NCBI GenBank assembly: GCA_946188175.1
Contig: CAMHUJ010000004.1
Location: 1-14,499, forward strand
Direction of reading: 5' to 3'
Length of the DNA stretch: 14,499 nt
From: an uncultured Ruminococcus sp.
GTDB lineage: Bacteria; Bacillota; Clostridia; Oscillospirales; Ruminococcaceae
The position numbers and the translations under genes were made by a program. Every line of letters begins with the position of its first letter. Position 1 is the first letter of the stretch. The notes below the pieces were generated by a model that was given only the letters and a program-made list of their open reading frames with translations, searched no databases and was not told the DNA's origin. Shown one piece after another: positions 1 through 6,858 of the stretch.

Positions 1-1
1 C

Positions 2-2182
2 CGCGTCAAGGACTTCAATCCGGTAGAAATCACCGGGTTCGCGGTTCACAATGATACGCTCTGGTTTGAGCATCTCACAAAGGCTAATAATGAAAACGGT
101 GAGACCCGCACCTTTACAGAGTTCTATACGATGCAGCTCGGTGACTCTGAGCCTTCCATGAACTATCGCGGCGATTATGATATGGCACAAAATTCGCCGG
201 AAACCGATTATCCCTGCTACAGCTATTTCGGCGACCGGTATTTCTACGGCGTGATGCAGAAGCAGACCGATGCCGGTCTGACATTCAAGGTCATGCGCCA
301 TGCATATGATGCGTTTGACGGAGATCAGACTGTGTTTGAAGTGCCGGTTTCGGAGCTTTACGGCGATCAGATTCCCGACCGCATGGAGCGTCCGGATATG
401 ATATTCGGCGATACCGGCGATTATCTGTTCTTTACGCTTCCGGAGGAGGGCATCAACGGCGAGAAGCTGGTCCAGATCAATCTGGAAACCGGCGAATGGT
501 TCTGTCTCGGCGAAAACTGCGCACCGCAGCCGCAGGAACAGAGCGATCCTGCAATCATCGGCGACCCGAACCGGCAGGATTCCTACAGCGGCCTTTACGG
601 CGAACTGGAATCCGGATACTGCTCGCCGGAGCAATTCCCGCAGTATTATATCCCGGCTGAAAATCTCGATTCCGACAAGATCGACTGCTACCGGATGCTG
701 CCCTTTGCCAAGGCATCGGAATCCAAGCTTGACGAAAAAGCAATCGGTGCACATCTTCCGGACGGCGGTCAATGGATTCGCCGTGATCCGGATTCGCCGC
801 GCATGACCTATGAGCAGGCGTTTCAGAGCATTACAAACGGCGGTGTGCTGACCGGCCGGCAGATGACCGAAGACCTCTGCAAGCTTCATGCAGGCTATGA
901 CGCGGAGGCATATCTGAACCGGGATGACATGTCGGACCGTGAATTCTGGCTGGATGATGCCGGAAAAGAATTCTTCTATGTTCTGCTTTACGGAAATCTT
1001 GATTCGCCGCAGGATTTTGACCGTGCGGAGTTCTATTTCTTCTATTATGATGAGACAAAACAGCAGTATCACTTTGCAAGACTGCCGGATGCTTCGCAGG
1101 AGCGGCTTTCCGGCAAGCAGCCTGCGGGCGTCAATTTCCTCGGCGGCAGCGGCACGGTGCATCCCTATGTCAGCGGCACGGATGAGCTTCTGTTTGCAGA
1201 GGACGATCTCTGGTATTATGATCTGGGTTACGGTCGGCGTGCACCGAAGCAGAATGATCCGGCGCAAACTGTCTGGGAGGCGCTGCCGCAGGAGGCGCAG
1301 AACCGGTTCTTTGCGGACAGTGCAGGAAACCGGAGACTGATGACGGACGGCAGCAGCTTCTATACGCAGGACGGCGGCGCGCTTTACCGCCTGGACAATA
1401 ACGGTACGGAGCACTATCTGATGATGCCGCTTGAAGCAATGGCAGAGTGGAATCCGAATACGGTTGACTTTTGCAGGCTGCGGATGATGGATGATGACAA
1501 GCTCTTTGTGATGCTCAACGGGCAGACGGCAGCCGATGATGAAGATCGTTTCCTTGCGTATCTGGTGGATATCAAGACGGATATCGTGACGGTTCTGCCG
1601 GATGCGGATGTCTCACGGCAGGAAATCTATCCGTACTGGAAAGAGGCATCGGTGACGGGTGACCGGATTTACGGTGTCTCGGATTACGGAACCGTGCTGC
1701 ATATTACGGCGCAGGACGGCAGCACAGCAGCGATTGATCTTGCAAAGGAAGCAGGCGTCACGCTGGATGACAGCTGGTTTGTCGGAGAGGACGGACAGCT
1801 CTGGTTCGGTCAGGATGCCGTCTGGTATCACATGGTACTGAATGCTGCGGATGAGAACTATCTCAAGCCGCAGAAGGATGCCGGCGCGGTGCCGTATTTT
1901 CGCAATGTTCTGGTGCGCGGTACGACAAAGGTACTGGGCGCGGCGAACCCCGATCTGAACATAATCCTCTGCAATTATAACGGCTCCGGTGCAGAGCTGC
2001 TGGTGGACAGCGCAAAAGACACCTGCGACTACATCCTCGGTGTTTACTGCGAGGGCGGTGTCTATCATATCGCCGCAGAGATCAGCGCGGATATTCAGAA
2101 CAATCCGACGCCGCAGACTGCTGTGATTACAAAGGACGGCAGCAGCATCAGCTCGGTCGGTATCCTGCCGATGCCGCAATAA
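2..2182 (+). CDS. Uncharacterised probable beta-propeller-like protein, 5' end missing
   Basis: The reading frame is open from base 2, so the true start lies left of the window and the Met at 131 is internal. About 726 residues are visible. I do not recognise a named family. The chain is rich in Asp, Gly, Tyr and Phe and has recurring short strand-like blocks such as DYLFFTLPEEG, DDLWYYDLG, GGALYRLDNNG, DRIYGVSDYG and GQLWFGQDAVWY. These resemble the blades of a beta-propeller with weak sequence conservation. No membrane segment, catalytic motif or dockerin is visible in the part present. A signal peptide, lipobox or anchor could sit in the missing N-terminus. The gene ends at a strong bidirectional terminator that it shares with the convergent operon on the other strand. 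Existence of the gene is certain from its length; the fold is an inference. Confidence 0.85.
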   Translation, partial: RVKDFNPVEITGFAVHNDTLWFEHLTKANNENGETRTFTEFYTMQLGDSEPSMNYRGDYDMAQNSPETDYPCYSYFGDRYFYGVMQKQTDAGLTFKVMRHAYDAFDGDQTVFEVPVSELYGDQIPDRMERPDMIFGDTGDYLFFTLPEEGINGEKLVQINLETGEWFCLGENCAPQPQEQSDPAIIGDPNRQDSYSGLYGELESGYCSPEQFPQYYIPAENLDSDKIDCYRMLPFAKASESKLDEKAIGAHLPDGGQWIRRDPDSPRMTYEQAFQSITNGGVLTGRQMTEDLCKLHAGYDAEAYLNRDDMSDREFWLDDAGKEFFYVLLYGNLDSPQDFDRAEFYFFYYDETKQQYHFARLPDASQERLSGKQPAGVNFLGGSGTVHPYVSGTDELLFAEDDLWYYDLGYGRRAPKQNDPAQTVWEALPQEAQNRFFADSAGNRRLMTDGSSFYTQDGGALYRLDNNGTEHYLMMPLEAMAEWNPNTVDFCRLRMMDDDKLFVMLNGQTAADDEDRFLAYLVDIKTDIVTVLPDADVSRQEIYPYWKEASVTGDRIYGVSDYGTVLHITAQDGSTAAIDLAKEAGVTLDDSWFVGEDGQLWFGQDAVWYHMVLNAADENYLKPQKDAGAVPYFRNVLVRGTTKVLGAANPDLNIILCNYNGSGAELLVDSAKDTCDYILGVYCEGGVYHIAAEISADIQNNPTPQTAVITKDGSSISSVGILPMPQ

Positions 2183-2185
2183 CAG

Positions 2186-2218
2186 AAAAAACCGGAGACT
2201 GCGCGTCTCCGGTTTTTT
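2186..2218. terminator. Bidirectional intrinsic terminator between convergent genes
   Basis: A perfect 14-bp inverted repeat (2186-2199 with 2205-2218) surrounds a 5-nt loop. The GC core is ccggagac/gtctccgg. A-run and T-run flanks give a U-tract in both directions. It lies 3 nt after the stop of the rightward gene and 3 nt from the stop of the leftward operon, so it should end both transcripts. Confidence 0.93.
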
Positions 2219-2221
2219 GTA

Positions 2222-2983
2222 TCAGAGGATGATCTCATCCCAGCCGGTCGGGGTCATGGCGACCGTATTCTGCGCATAATATTGCAGAATGTACTGCGCA
2301 TCGGATGCGCTCAGTTCGCCGTCGCGGTCCACATCCGCCGCGCGGAATGCCGTTTCGCTCAGACCGCTCGGATTGCTTGCCATGAGCTCTGCATAGGCGC
2401 TGAGGGCAAGCTGCGCATCGGTGACATCGACAGCGCCGCTGCTGTCTACGTCGCCGCGGAGCGGTTCATCCGCAGGCTTCTCGCCGATATGGATGATGCC
2501 GTTCTGCGTTTCAAATGCGGCATCGCTGAAATCTGCGCGGAATGTTGCGCCCTGATCAAATGTCACGCCGATGATCGCATCGCCGGATGCATCCGCATTC
2601 ACGGCAAATTGCAGCTGCGCAAGAACACAGTCCTGCTTGAAATCGGCAGTGCCGTCGCTGTCCCAGTTGAGCAGATACGGCACGGCGTTTTTATCGCCGC
2701 CGGAGATGAATTCCGCACTTTTCCAGTCCGCCTTGTTTTTTGCATCCAGCAGCGTGAGCTTTTTGGTATCATAGTCGATTCGTATGCTCAGTGCTGCAAT
2801 CCCGGGATTATGCTGCACGGTGATATCAACAGTGACGGTTTCATTCGGCTTCGCCCAGACCTCCGCGGCGGAGATGACAGCCGTGCTGCTCGCTGCGGAA
2901 TCCGCGGCAGAGGCAGAGAATGCGCCGGTGCAGACACATGCGGTCAGCATACCGGCAAACAGAACAGATACGTACTTTTTCAT
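2222..2983 (-). CDS. Secreted cohesin-dockerin protein (ScaC-like adaptor scaffoldin)
   Basis: The 253-residue protein has a signal peptide (Lys-Lys start, hydrophobic core, ASA cleavage near residue 26). Residues about 35-166 form one cohesin module: the NPGIAALSIRIDYD strand block, then LLNWDSDG, then VLAQLQF and TFDQGATF. Residues 177-240 form a dockerin with two calcium loops, D178-D180-S182-D186-D189 and D217-D219-D221-S225-D228. One cohesin plus one C-terminal dockerin on a small secreted protein is the layout of R. flavefaciens ScaC, an adaptor that docks on a scaffoldin and offers a different cohesin to enzymes. The start overlaps the preceding radical SAM stop by 4 nt (ATGA), with GGAGGG (2989-2994) 5 nt upstream, so translation is probably coupled. 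Domain calls are firm. The adaptor role is inferred from architecture, and binding partners are unknown. Position in a peptide-maturation operon is unusual for a scaffoldin. Confidence 0.92.
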   Translation of the reverse strand: MKKYVSVLFAGMLTACVCTGAFSASAADSAASSTAVISAAEVWAKPNETVTVDITVQHNPGIAALSIRIDYDTKKLTLLDAKNKADWKSAEFISGGDKNAVPYLLNWDSDGTADFKQDCVLAQLQFAVNADASGDAIIGVTFDQGATFRADFSDAAFETQNGIIHIGEKPADEPLRGDVDSSGAVDVTDAQLALSAYAELMASNPSGLSETAFRAADVDRDGELSASDAQYILQYYAQNTVAMTPTGWDEIIL

Positions 2984-4155
2984 GGATTCCCTCCGAGAAT
3001 GGCAGCGATCTGTGCTGCCGGATCATTCCAGATACCGTTCGCGGCATCATAGGTGCAGAAATATGGCTTTGCCGCCGGATCATCCGAGACCGAATCCGGC
3101 AGACAGGGTGCGCAGGCATAGCGGTATTCGCAGATGCGGCATTCCGGAATGCTGTCGCGGTTCCAATGCAGGATATCCTGCCGGAGCAGCTGCGGAATCG
3201 GCGCTGTTTTCAGGCTGCCGTGCTGCATTCTGCGCTCCATGACGCAGGGATAGACCGTCAGATCGGCAGCGATATAGATTTTGCGCGCAAAGCAGGGATT
3301 TCCGCTGACGGCAGCCCGTACCTTGTCCGGATTCAGGCTGCGGCGGAAGGTTTCCTTCGTGATGAGCTTGCGCCGGAGCAGCTCCGGTGTCAGCAGATGC
3401 AGACTGCCTCTGCCTGCAAGCCGCACGACATCCGCATATTCGGCAGGATTGCCCTGCATCGCAATCGCCGCCGTGCGGAACGGAATATCATATGCGCGGA
3501 GCAGATCAAGCGCGCGCTGTACGGCTGCATGAGAGCCGCGGACACCGGTCACGGCATCGTGAAGCTCCGGCTGATCGGAATAGACCGAGACAGCCAGCCG
3601 GATATGCAGCGCTTTGAGGATGCGGCACCATGTTTCATGGAGCAGTGTGCCGTTTGTGAATATCTCAATGCGGCGGAACTGCTTTGCAGCCGCTTCGAGC
3701 ATATGCAGCAGATCGGGATGCCGGAACGGTTCGCCGCCGATCAGCTGGATTTCGCGGATATCTGCTTCCCGCAGGCGCTGACAGACAAGCTGAAAATCAC
3801 CGGCTGTCATGCGGATGCCGCTGCCGGTCGATTCGTTGTAGCAATGGCGGCAGCGGAGATTGCAGTCGGTGCAGAGCTCGATCCACGCCTGCCGGATATG
3901 CGGTTCCTGCCGCAGTGCAGTGAGATCGGGCATCGGGGCAGGGGACTGCGTTTCCGTCAGCAGACCGGCCGCACAGAGCTGCCGGAGCATATCCGATTCA
4001 TCCGGAGAAAGCACATCCGGATCGCCGCTGCAAATGCGGCGGAGCAGTGCAGCCGTATCTAAGGATGCATGCCAGAGCTTCCGGTGCGTCAGGTCATAGA
4101 GACAGGCGCCGGCGGCACCTTCGACAAGAAAAATATGCGGCGCAAGGCGGTACAT
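2980..4155 (-). CDS. Radical SAM/SPASM peptide maturase
   Basis: This 391-residue cytoplasmic enzyme carries the radical SAM CX3CX2C cluster at C98, C102 and C105 (CNLRCRHC) and a GGEP motif at 140-143. The C-terminal SPASM region has seven Cys at 288, 304, 339, 342, 348, 351 and 367, with the CX2CX5CX2C core expected to hold auxiliary 4Fe-4S clusters. Residues 1-70 (APHIFLVEGAAGACLYDL onward) resemble the PqqD/RiPP-recognition-like N-terminus of many peptide maturases. By family, SPASM enzymes install thioether, C-C or similar crosslinks in ribosomal peptides, or activate partner enzymes. The gene starts 3 nt after a 47-codon Cys-rich peptide ORF, the usual place for its substrate, and has only a weak ribosome site of its own, which suggests coupling. 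It overlaps the cohesin-dockerin gene by 4 nt. Radical SAM/SPASM assignment is firm; the substrate and reaction are inference. Anaerobic SPASM enzymes of the sulfatase-maturase type are a less likely alternative because no sulfatase is near. Confidence 0.93.
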   Translation of the reverse strand: MYRLAPHIFLVEGAAGACLYDLTHRKLWHASLDTAALLRRICSGDPDVLSPDESDMLRQLCAAGLLTETQSPAPMPDLTALRQEPHIRQAWIELCTDCNLRCRHCYNESTGSGIRMTAGDFQLVCQRLREADIREIQLIGGEPFRHPDLLHMLEAAAKQFRRIEIFTNGTLLHETWCRILKALHIRLAVSVYSDQPELHDAVTGVRGSHAAVQRALDLLRAYDIPFRTAAIAMQGNPAEYADVVRLAGRGSLHLLTPELLRRKLITKETFRRSLNPDKVRAAVSGNPCFARKIYIAADLTVYPCVMERRMQHGSLKTAPIPQLLRQDILHWNRDSIPECRICEYRYACAPCLPDSVSDDPAAKPYFCTYDAANGIWNDPAAQIAAILGGNP

Positions 4156-4158
4156 CGC

Positions 4159-4302
4159 TTATGCGTCCCCGTCGGATTCGGTGCCGGAGAAATAGGGGAA
4201 GCATTCGCTTTCGCGCTGATCGGGCTGACAGGGACAGTCCGGCACACAGCTTTGGAAAGCGGTTTCGGCGGATTCTGCGGTCAGACATTCCAGTTCAAGC
4301 AT
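4159..4302 (-). CDS. Cys-rich 47-residue peptide, candidate RiPP precursor
   Basis: The ORF begins at an ATG preceded by a full AGGAGG ribosome site 9 nt upstream (4312-4317) and ends TAA 3 nt before the radical SAM/SPASM gene. The peptide has five Cys at 6, 19, 23, 25 and 34. Cys19-23-25-34 cluster in the second half as CVPDCPCQ followed by SECF, and the tail is acidic (TESDGDA). It has no signal peptide or membrane segment and is rich in Glu, Asp, Ser and Pro. First-gene position under a near-consensus promoter, directly before an SPASM maturase, is the layout of ranthipeptide- or sactipeptide-type loci. A leader (about 1-18) and core (about 19-47) can be guessed but not shown. No double-Gly cleavage site, peptidase or ABC exporter is seen here. 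It does not fit the six-Cys SCIFF pattern. Translation is well supported; precursor function is inference from context. Confidence 0.78.
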   Translation of the reverse strand: MLELECLTAESAETAFQSCVPDCPCQPDQRESECFPYFSGTESDGDA

Positions 4303-4311
4303 GGTGTGACA

Positions 4312-4317
4312 CCTCCT
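4312..4317 (-). promoter_or_regulatory. Strong ribosome binding site of the peptide gene
   Basis: The minus strand reads AGGAGGTGT, 9 nt before the ATG at 4302. It is the best ribosome site on this strand in the window and supports the 47-codon ORF as a real, highly translated gene. Confidence 0.85.
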
Positions 4318-4343
4318 GCGGTTAGAATCAGTTTGACAGGTAT

Positions 4344-4373
4344 ATTATAGCATTCGCTGCATGGATTTGTCAA
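4344..4373 (-). promoter_or_regulatory. Sigma-70/SigA promoter of the peptide-maturase-cohesin operon
   Basis: On the minus strand, TTGACA (4373-4368) and TATAAT (4349-4344) are both perfect consensus hexamers, separated by 18 nt. Transcription should begin near 4337, giving a leader of about 35 nt before the ATG at 4302. A palindrome directly upstream of the -35 may modulate it. Confidence 0.88.
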
Positions 4374-4387
4374 GCAGGCATGCCTGC
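4374..4387. repeat. Perfect 14-bp palindrome abutting the -35 (possible operator)
   Basis: GCAGGCATGCCTGC is a perfect palindrome whose edge touches the -35 hexamer of the leftward promoter. Its size and position fit a dimeric regulator site. Position just upstream of -35 would suit either an activator or a repressor. No regulator gene beside it suggests itself, so the function is inferred. Confidence 0.5.
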
Positions 4388-4593
4388 ATAAATTGCAATG
4401 AAATCCGGCTGTGATGCCGTGAAGGAATCGGATTGTGCATGCCGGATTCGGTCTATTCCCCGCCTTTTTCTCCGTTCTTTTATATCTTTTCTGCTTTCTA
4501 CTGCCTGTATAGCGGCTGATAGACAGGTTCCACAGTTTAACGGTTTGGCGGGAGCTTTCCCTTTGCGCATGACATCGAATTTCCATAAAGCAC

Positions 4594-4622
4594 TTGAAAT
4601 TTTTGTGCATTTGTGATATAAT
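4594..4622 (+). promoter_or_regulatory. SigA promoter of the GH26 mannanase gene
   Basis: TTGAAA (4594-4599) and a perfect TATAAT (4617-4622) are separated by 17 nt. The expected start is near 4629, leaving a leader of about 80 nt that contains a stem-loop. Confidence 0.85.
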
Positions 4623-4632
4623 CAGGACAGAA

Positions 4633-4658
4633 GCCGCAGCAGACAGAATCACTGCGGC
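4633..4658 (+). other. 5' leader stem-loop of the mannanase mRNA
   Basis: GCCGCAG (4633-4639) pairs perfectly with CTGCGGC (4652-4658) around a 12-nt loop, within a few bases of the predicted transcription start. It is followed by an A-rich stretch, not a T-run, so it is not a terminator. A 5'-end stabilising hairpin is the simplest reading. It matches no riboswitch class I know. Confidence 0.5.
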
Positions 4659-4709
4659 ATAAAAAGAAAAGGCAAATCAACTGTTTATTTTGAGGAGAGA
4701 AAAGTTACT

Positions 4710-6767
4710 ATGAAAACACTCACACACCGGCTGACGGCTGGCATTTCTGCGGCTGTCATCGCGTGCGGCGTCTTTGCTGCGCTGCCTGTTACTGCGGCGG
4801 ATACTGCATTTCCGCTGAAAATCGAGGGTGAAAAGCTCGAGGGCGCCGAACTCTGGACTTCGATCTATGAGACGAAGATTCCGGATTACAGCGGCGAGGG
4901 CTTTGCCTATCTGACAAATGCCGCGCTCAGCTTTACGGTCAATGTGCCCGCGGACGGCATGTATGCGATCACCGTACACGGCGCGCAGGTGCTCAATCAG
5001 GAGGGGCGCTATCAGACCATTGAGGTCAACGGCAGCGAGTATCATACGACCGTGCCCTATACCGACAAATGGACAGACTTCGATTTCGGTATGGTCCGGC
5101 TCAACAAGGGCGAGAATACACTCTCCTTTGTTGCAAAATACGGCTATATGGCAATCGACTATGTGGTCGTTTCCGAGGCGGAATTTCCCGACATGAGCAA
5201 GGCGGCTGCCGTCCCCTGCGATGCCAAGGCAACGCCGGAGACCAAGGCGCTGATGTCCTATCTGCACAGCGTTTACGGCAAGAATATTCTTTCCGGTCAG
5301 CAGCAGATCTACGGCGGCGGCAATCAGGTGCAGACCACGATCCGCTATGATGCCGCAAAGGATACCTGCGTCGATCAGGACGGCAAGACCTATGTCATCG
5401 ACCGGGAGAGCAAGGATACCGATGAGCAGGGCAATGCATTTTACTGGCACTGCACCGGCGAGGACGGTCAGGTCTATACCTACAGCTCGCAGAACCGCAA
5501 TTATACCTATAATAACTATGACAATGACGTCAATCTGATCTATGAGATGACCGGCAAATATCCGGCGATTCAGGGCTTCGACTTCGGCAGCTACTGCCCC
5601 TGCTACCGCTGGGATGACGGCGTCGCGGACCGCATGATCGAATGGACAAATAAGAAGGGCGGCATCTGCACGGCTTCGTGGCATGTCAATGTCCCGACGA
5701 CGCTTGCAAGCTATACGCTCGGCGAGCCGCTCGATTTCGCCATGACGACCTATACGCAGAATACCGATTTCGTCACCGCAAACTGCATGAAGAAGGGTAC
5801 GACCGAATATGAATACTTCCAGCTCTGCATGAAGTATCTCGCGGCGGAGCTCCTGAAATTGCAGGAGGCGGGCGTTCCGGTGATCTTCCGCCCGTTCCAT
5901 GAGGCAGAGGGCAACGGCGGCAAGGACGGCAAGGGCGCCTGGTTCTGGTGGGCGAAGGAGGGCGCAGAGGTCTATAAGGAGATCTGGGCATTCCTTCAGG
6001 ATACGCTCGAAAATGAGTACGGGCTGCATAATCTGATCTGGGAGCAGAACCTCTATGCATGGTCGGATGATTCCGCACTCTGGTATTCCGGCGACGACAG
6101 GGTTGACATTGTCGCGTTTGATAAGTATAATACTGTTTATAACCGTCACGACGGCAAGACATCCGGTCCGAATCTCGATGCGGAAACCGGTATCTTCTAT
6201 AAGCTCGTCGGCTATGTGGGCGGCAAAAAAATGGTCGCTATGGCGGAAAATGACTCGATCCCGAGCATGAACAATATGCAGGTCGAGCATGCAAACTGGC
6301 TCTACTTCTGCCCGTGGTACGATTCCGGCGATGCTCGCTTTGTCACTGGCGAAAACTATCAGGACAAGGATGAGGTCAAGAAGCTCTATAACAGCGATTT
6401 CTGCCTGACGCTCGATGAACTGCCGAAGGATCTTTTCAAGGGCAGCGGCGAGGTCAAAACCACCGAAAGCACAAAGGCAACCTCTGCAACCACCACGACG
6501 TCCGCTTCGGGTACAACGACGACAACCGTATCCGGTACGACGACGACTGTCTCCGGACAGACCGGCAAGGTGACGCTCGCAGGCGATGTCAATCTTGATA
6601 AAATCGTCGATGTTTCGGATGCCGTGCTGCTGGCACGCTTTACTGCCGAGGACAAAACGGCGGATATTTCTGCACAGGGCAAGCTGAATGCCGATATGAA
6701 CGGCAGCGGTATGCCGGACAGCGAGGATGTTGTGCTGATCCTGAAAAAGATCGCAAAACTCATATAA
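4710..6767 (+). CDS. Cellulosomal GH26 beta-mannanase (CBM35-GH26-dockerin)
   Basis: This 685-residue secreted enzyme should cleave beta-1,4-mannan outside the cell. It has a signal peptide (cleavage near residue 29, VTAA) and a CBM35 at about 36-156 (IEGEKLEG, then LNKGENTLSF and IDYVVVSEA). The GH26 barrel spans about 172-575 and opens with the typical ILSGQQQ block. The predicted acid/base is E398 in FRPFHEAEG and the predicted nucleophile is E513 in VAMAENDS. A Thr/Ser linker (582-618) leads to a C-terminal dockerin with loops D626-N628-D630-D634-D637 and D662-N664-S666-D670-D673. GAGGAG at 4692-4697 lies 12 nt upstream of the start. The gene is transcribed alone, divergent from the cohesin operon, and its dockerin could bind a scaffoldin cohesin, but no specific pairing is shown. 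A Tyr/Asp-rich stretch at about 210-275 looks like a loop insertion relative to the compact GH26 core. Exact substrate (plain, galacto- or glucomannan) cannot be read from sequence. Confidence 0.95.
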   Translation: MKTLTHRLTAGISAAVIACGVFAALPVTAADTAFPLKIEGEKLEGAELWTSIYETKIPDYSGEGFAYLTNAALSFTVNVPADGMYAITVHGAQVLNQEGRYQTIEVNGSEYHTTVPYTDKWTDFDFGMVRLNKGENTLSFVAKYGYMAIDYVVVSEAEFPDMSKAAAVPCDAKATPETKALMSYLHSVYGKNILSGQQQIYGGGNQVQTTIRYDAAKDTCVDQDGKTYVIDRESKDTDEQGNAFYWHCTGEDGQVYTYSSQNRNYTYNNYDNDVNLIYEMTGKYPAIQGFDFGSYCPCYRWDDGVADRMIEWTNKKGGICTASWHVNVPTTLASYTLGEPLDFAMTTYTQNTDFVTANCMKKGTTEYEYFQLCMKYLAAELLKLQEAGVPVIFRPFHEAEGNGGKDGKGAWFWWAKEGAEVYKEIWAFLQDTLENEYGLHNLIWEQNLYAWSDDSALWYSGDDRVDIVAFDKYNTVYNRHDGKTSGPNLDAETGIFYKLVGYVGGKKMVAMAENDSIPSMNNMQVEHANWLYFCPWYDSGDARFVTGENYQDKDEVKKLYNSDFCLTLDELPKDLFKGSGEVKTTESTKATSATTTTSASGTTTTTVSGTTTTVSGQTGKVTLAGDVNLDKIVDVSDAVLLARFTAEDKTADISAQGKLNADMNGSGMPDSEDVVLILKKIAKLI
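6510..6554 (+). repeat. Tandem Thr-rich linker repeat inside the mannanase gene
   Basis: Two imperfect units, 24 nt (6510-6533) and 21 nt (6534-6554), encode GTTTTTVS and GTTTTVS. They lie within a longer Thr/Ser linker (about 6453-6563) before the dockerin. Such flexible, often glycosylated linkers separate catalytic and docking modules in ruminococcal enzymes. The length may vary by slippage. Confidence 0.8.
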
Positions 6768-6778
6768 TATCAGAATTT

Positions 6779-6815
6779 GCTGCACAGATGATGCTGCGTG
6801 CGTCATCTGCGCAGC
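6779..6815 (+). other. Stem-loop between mannanase and rhomboid genes
   Basis: Arms 6779-6791 and 6803-6815 pair over 13 positions with one A-C mismatch, around an 11-nt loop. No T-run follows, so it is a weak terminator at best and may instead stabilise or process the mannanase mRNA while allowing read-through into the rhomboid gene, for which I see no promoter of its own. Confidence 0.55.
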
Positions 6816-6858
6816 CGTTCTGCTATTACATAAATCAACAAAAACGGAGGAACCTGAC

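Larger units (their letters stand above)
4303..4709. other. Divergent intergenic region between the peptide operon and the mannanase gene
   Basis: About 400 nt, AT-richer than the flanking genes, with both promoters, the 14-bp palindrome and a 5' leader hairpin. Between the two promoters (about 4388-4593) I see one imperfect long-range pairing (4402-4409 with 4441-4448) and a pyrimidine-rich run near 4460-4500, but no convincing gene. Short open frames here lack good ribosome sites and cross promoter elements. Confidence 0.7.

Noticed and set aside
2282..4062. Long plus-strand frames opposite the cohesin and radical SAM genes
   Set aside because: Cys/Arg-rich shadow translations with no domain; the minus strand carries unambiguous cohesin, dockerin, radical SAM and SPASM motifs.
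4402..4448. Possible riboswitch or terminator from the 8-bp pairing and following T-rich run
   Set aside because: The loop is 31 nt with no stable inner helix, no known aptamer motif is visible, and no upstream gene needs terminating.
4370..4570. Minus-strand 66-codon frame upstream of the peptide operon, with a CGTC motif
   Set aside because: No good ribosome site, basic random-looking composition, and its stop falls inside the operon's -35 hexamer. Considered as a second precursor but unsupported.
4398..4616. Plus-strand 72-codon Cys-containing frame in the divergent region
   Set aside because: No ribosome site or promoter, and it ends within the mannanase promoter.
4281..4652. Minus-strand frame of 123 codons over the intergenic region
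   Set aside because: It runs through both promoters and out of frame across the start of the 47-codon peptide, and has no ribosome site. The shorter peptide ORF has a full AGGAGG at correct spacing.
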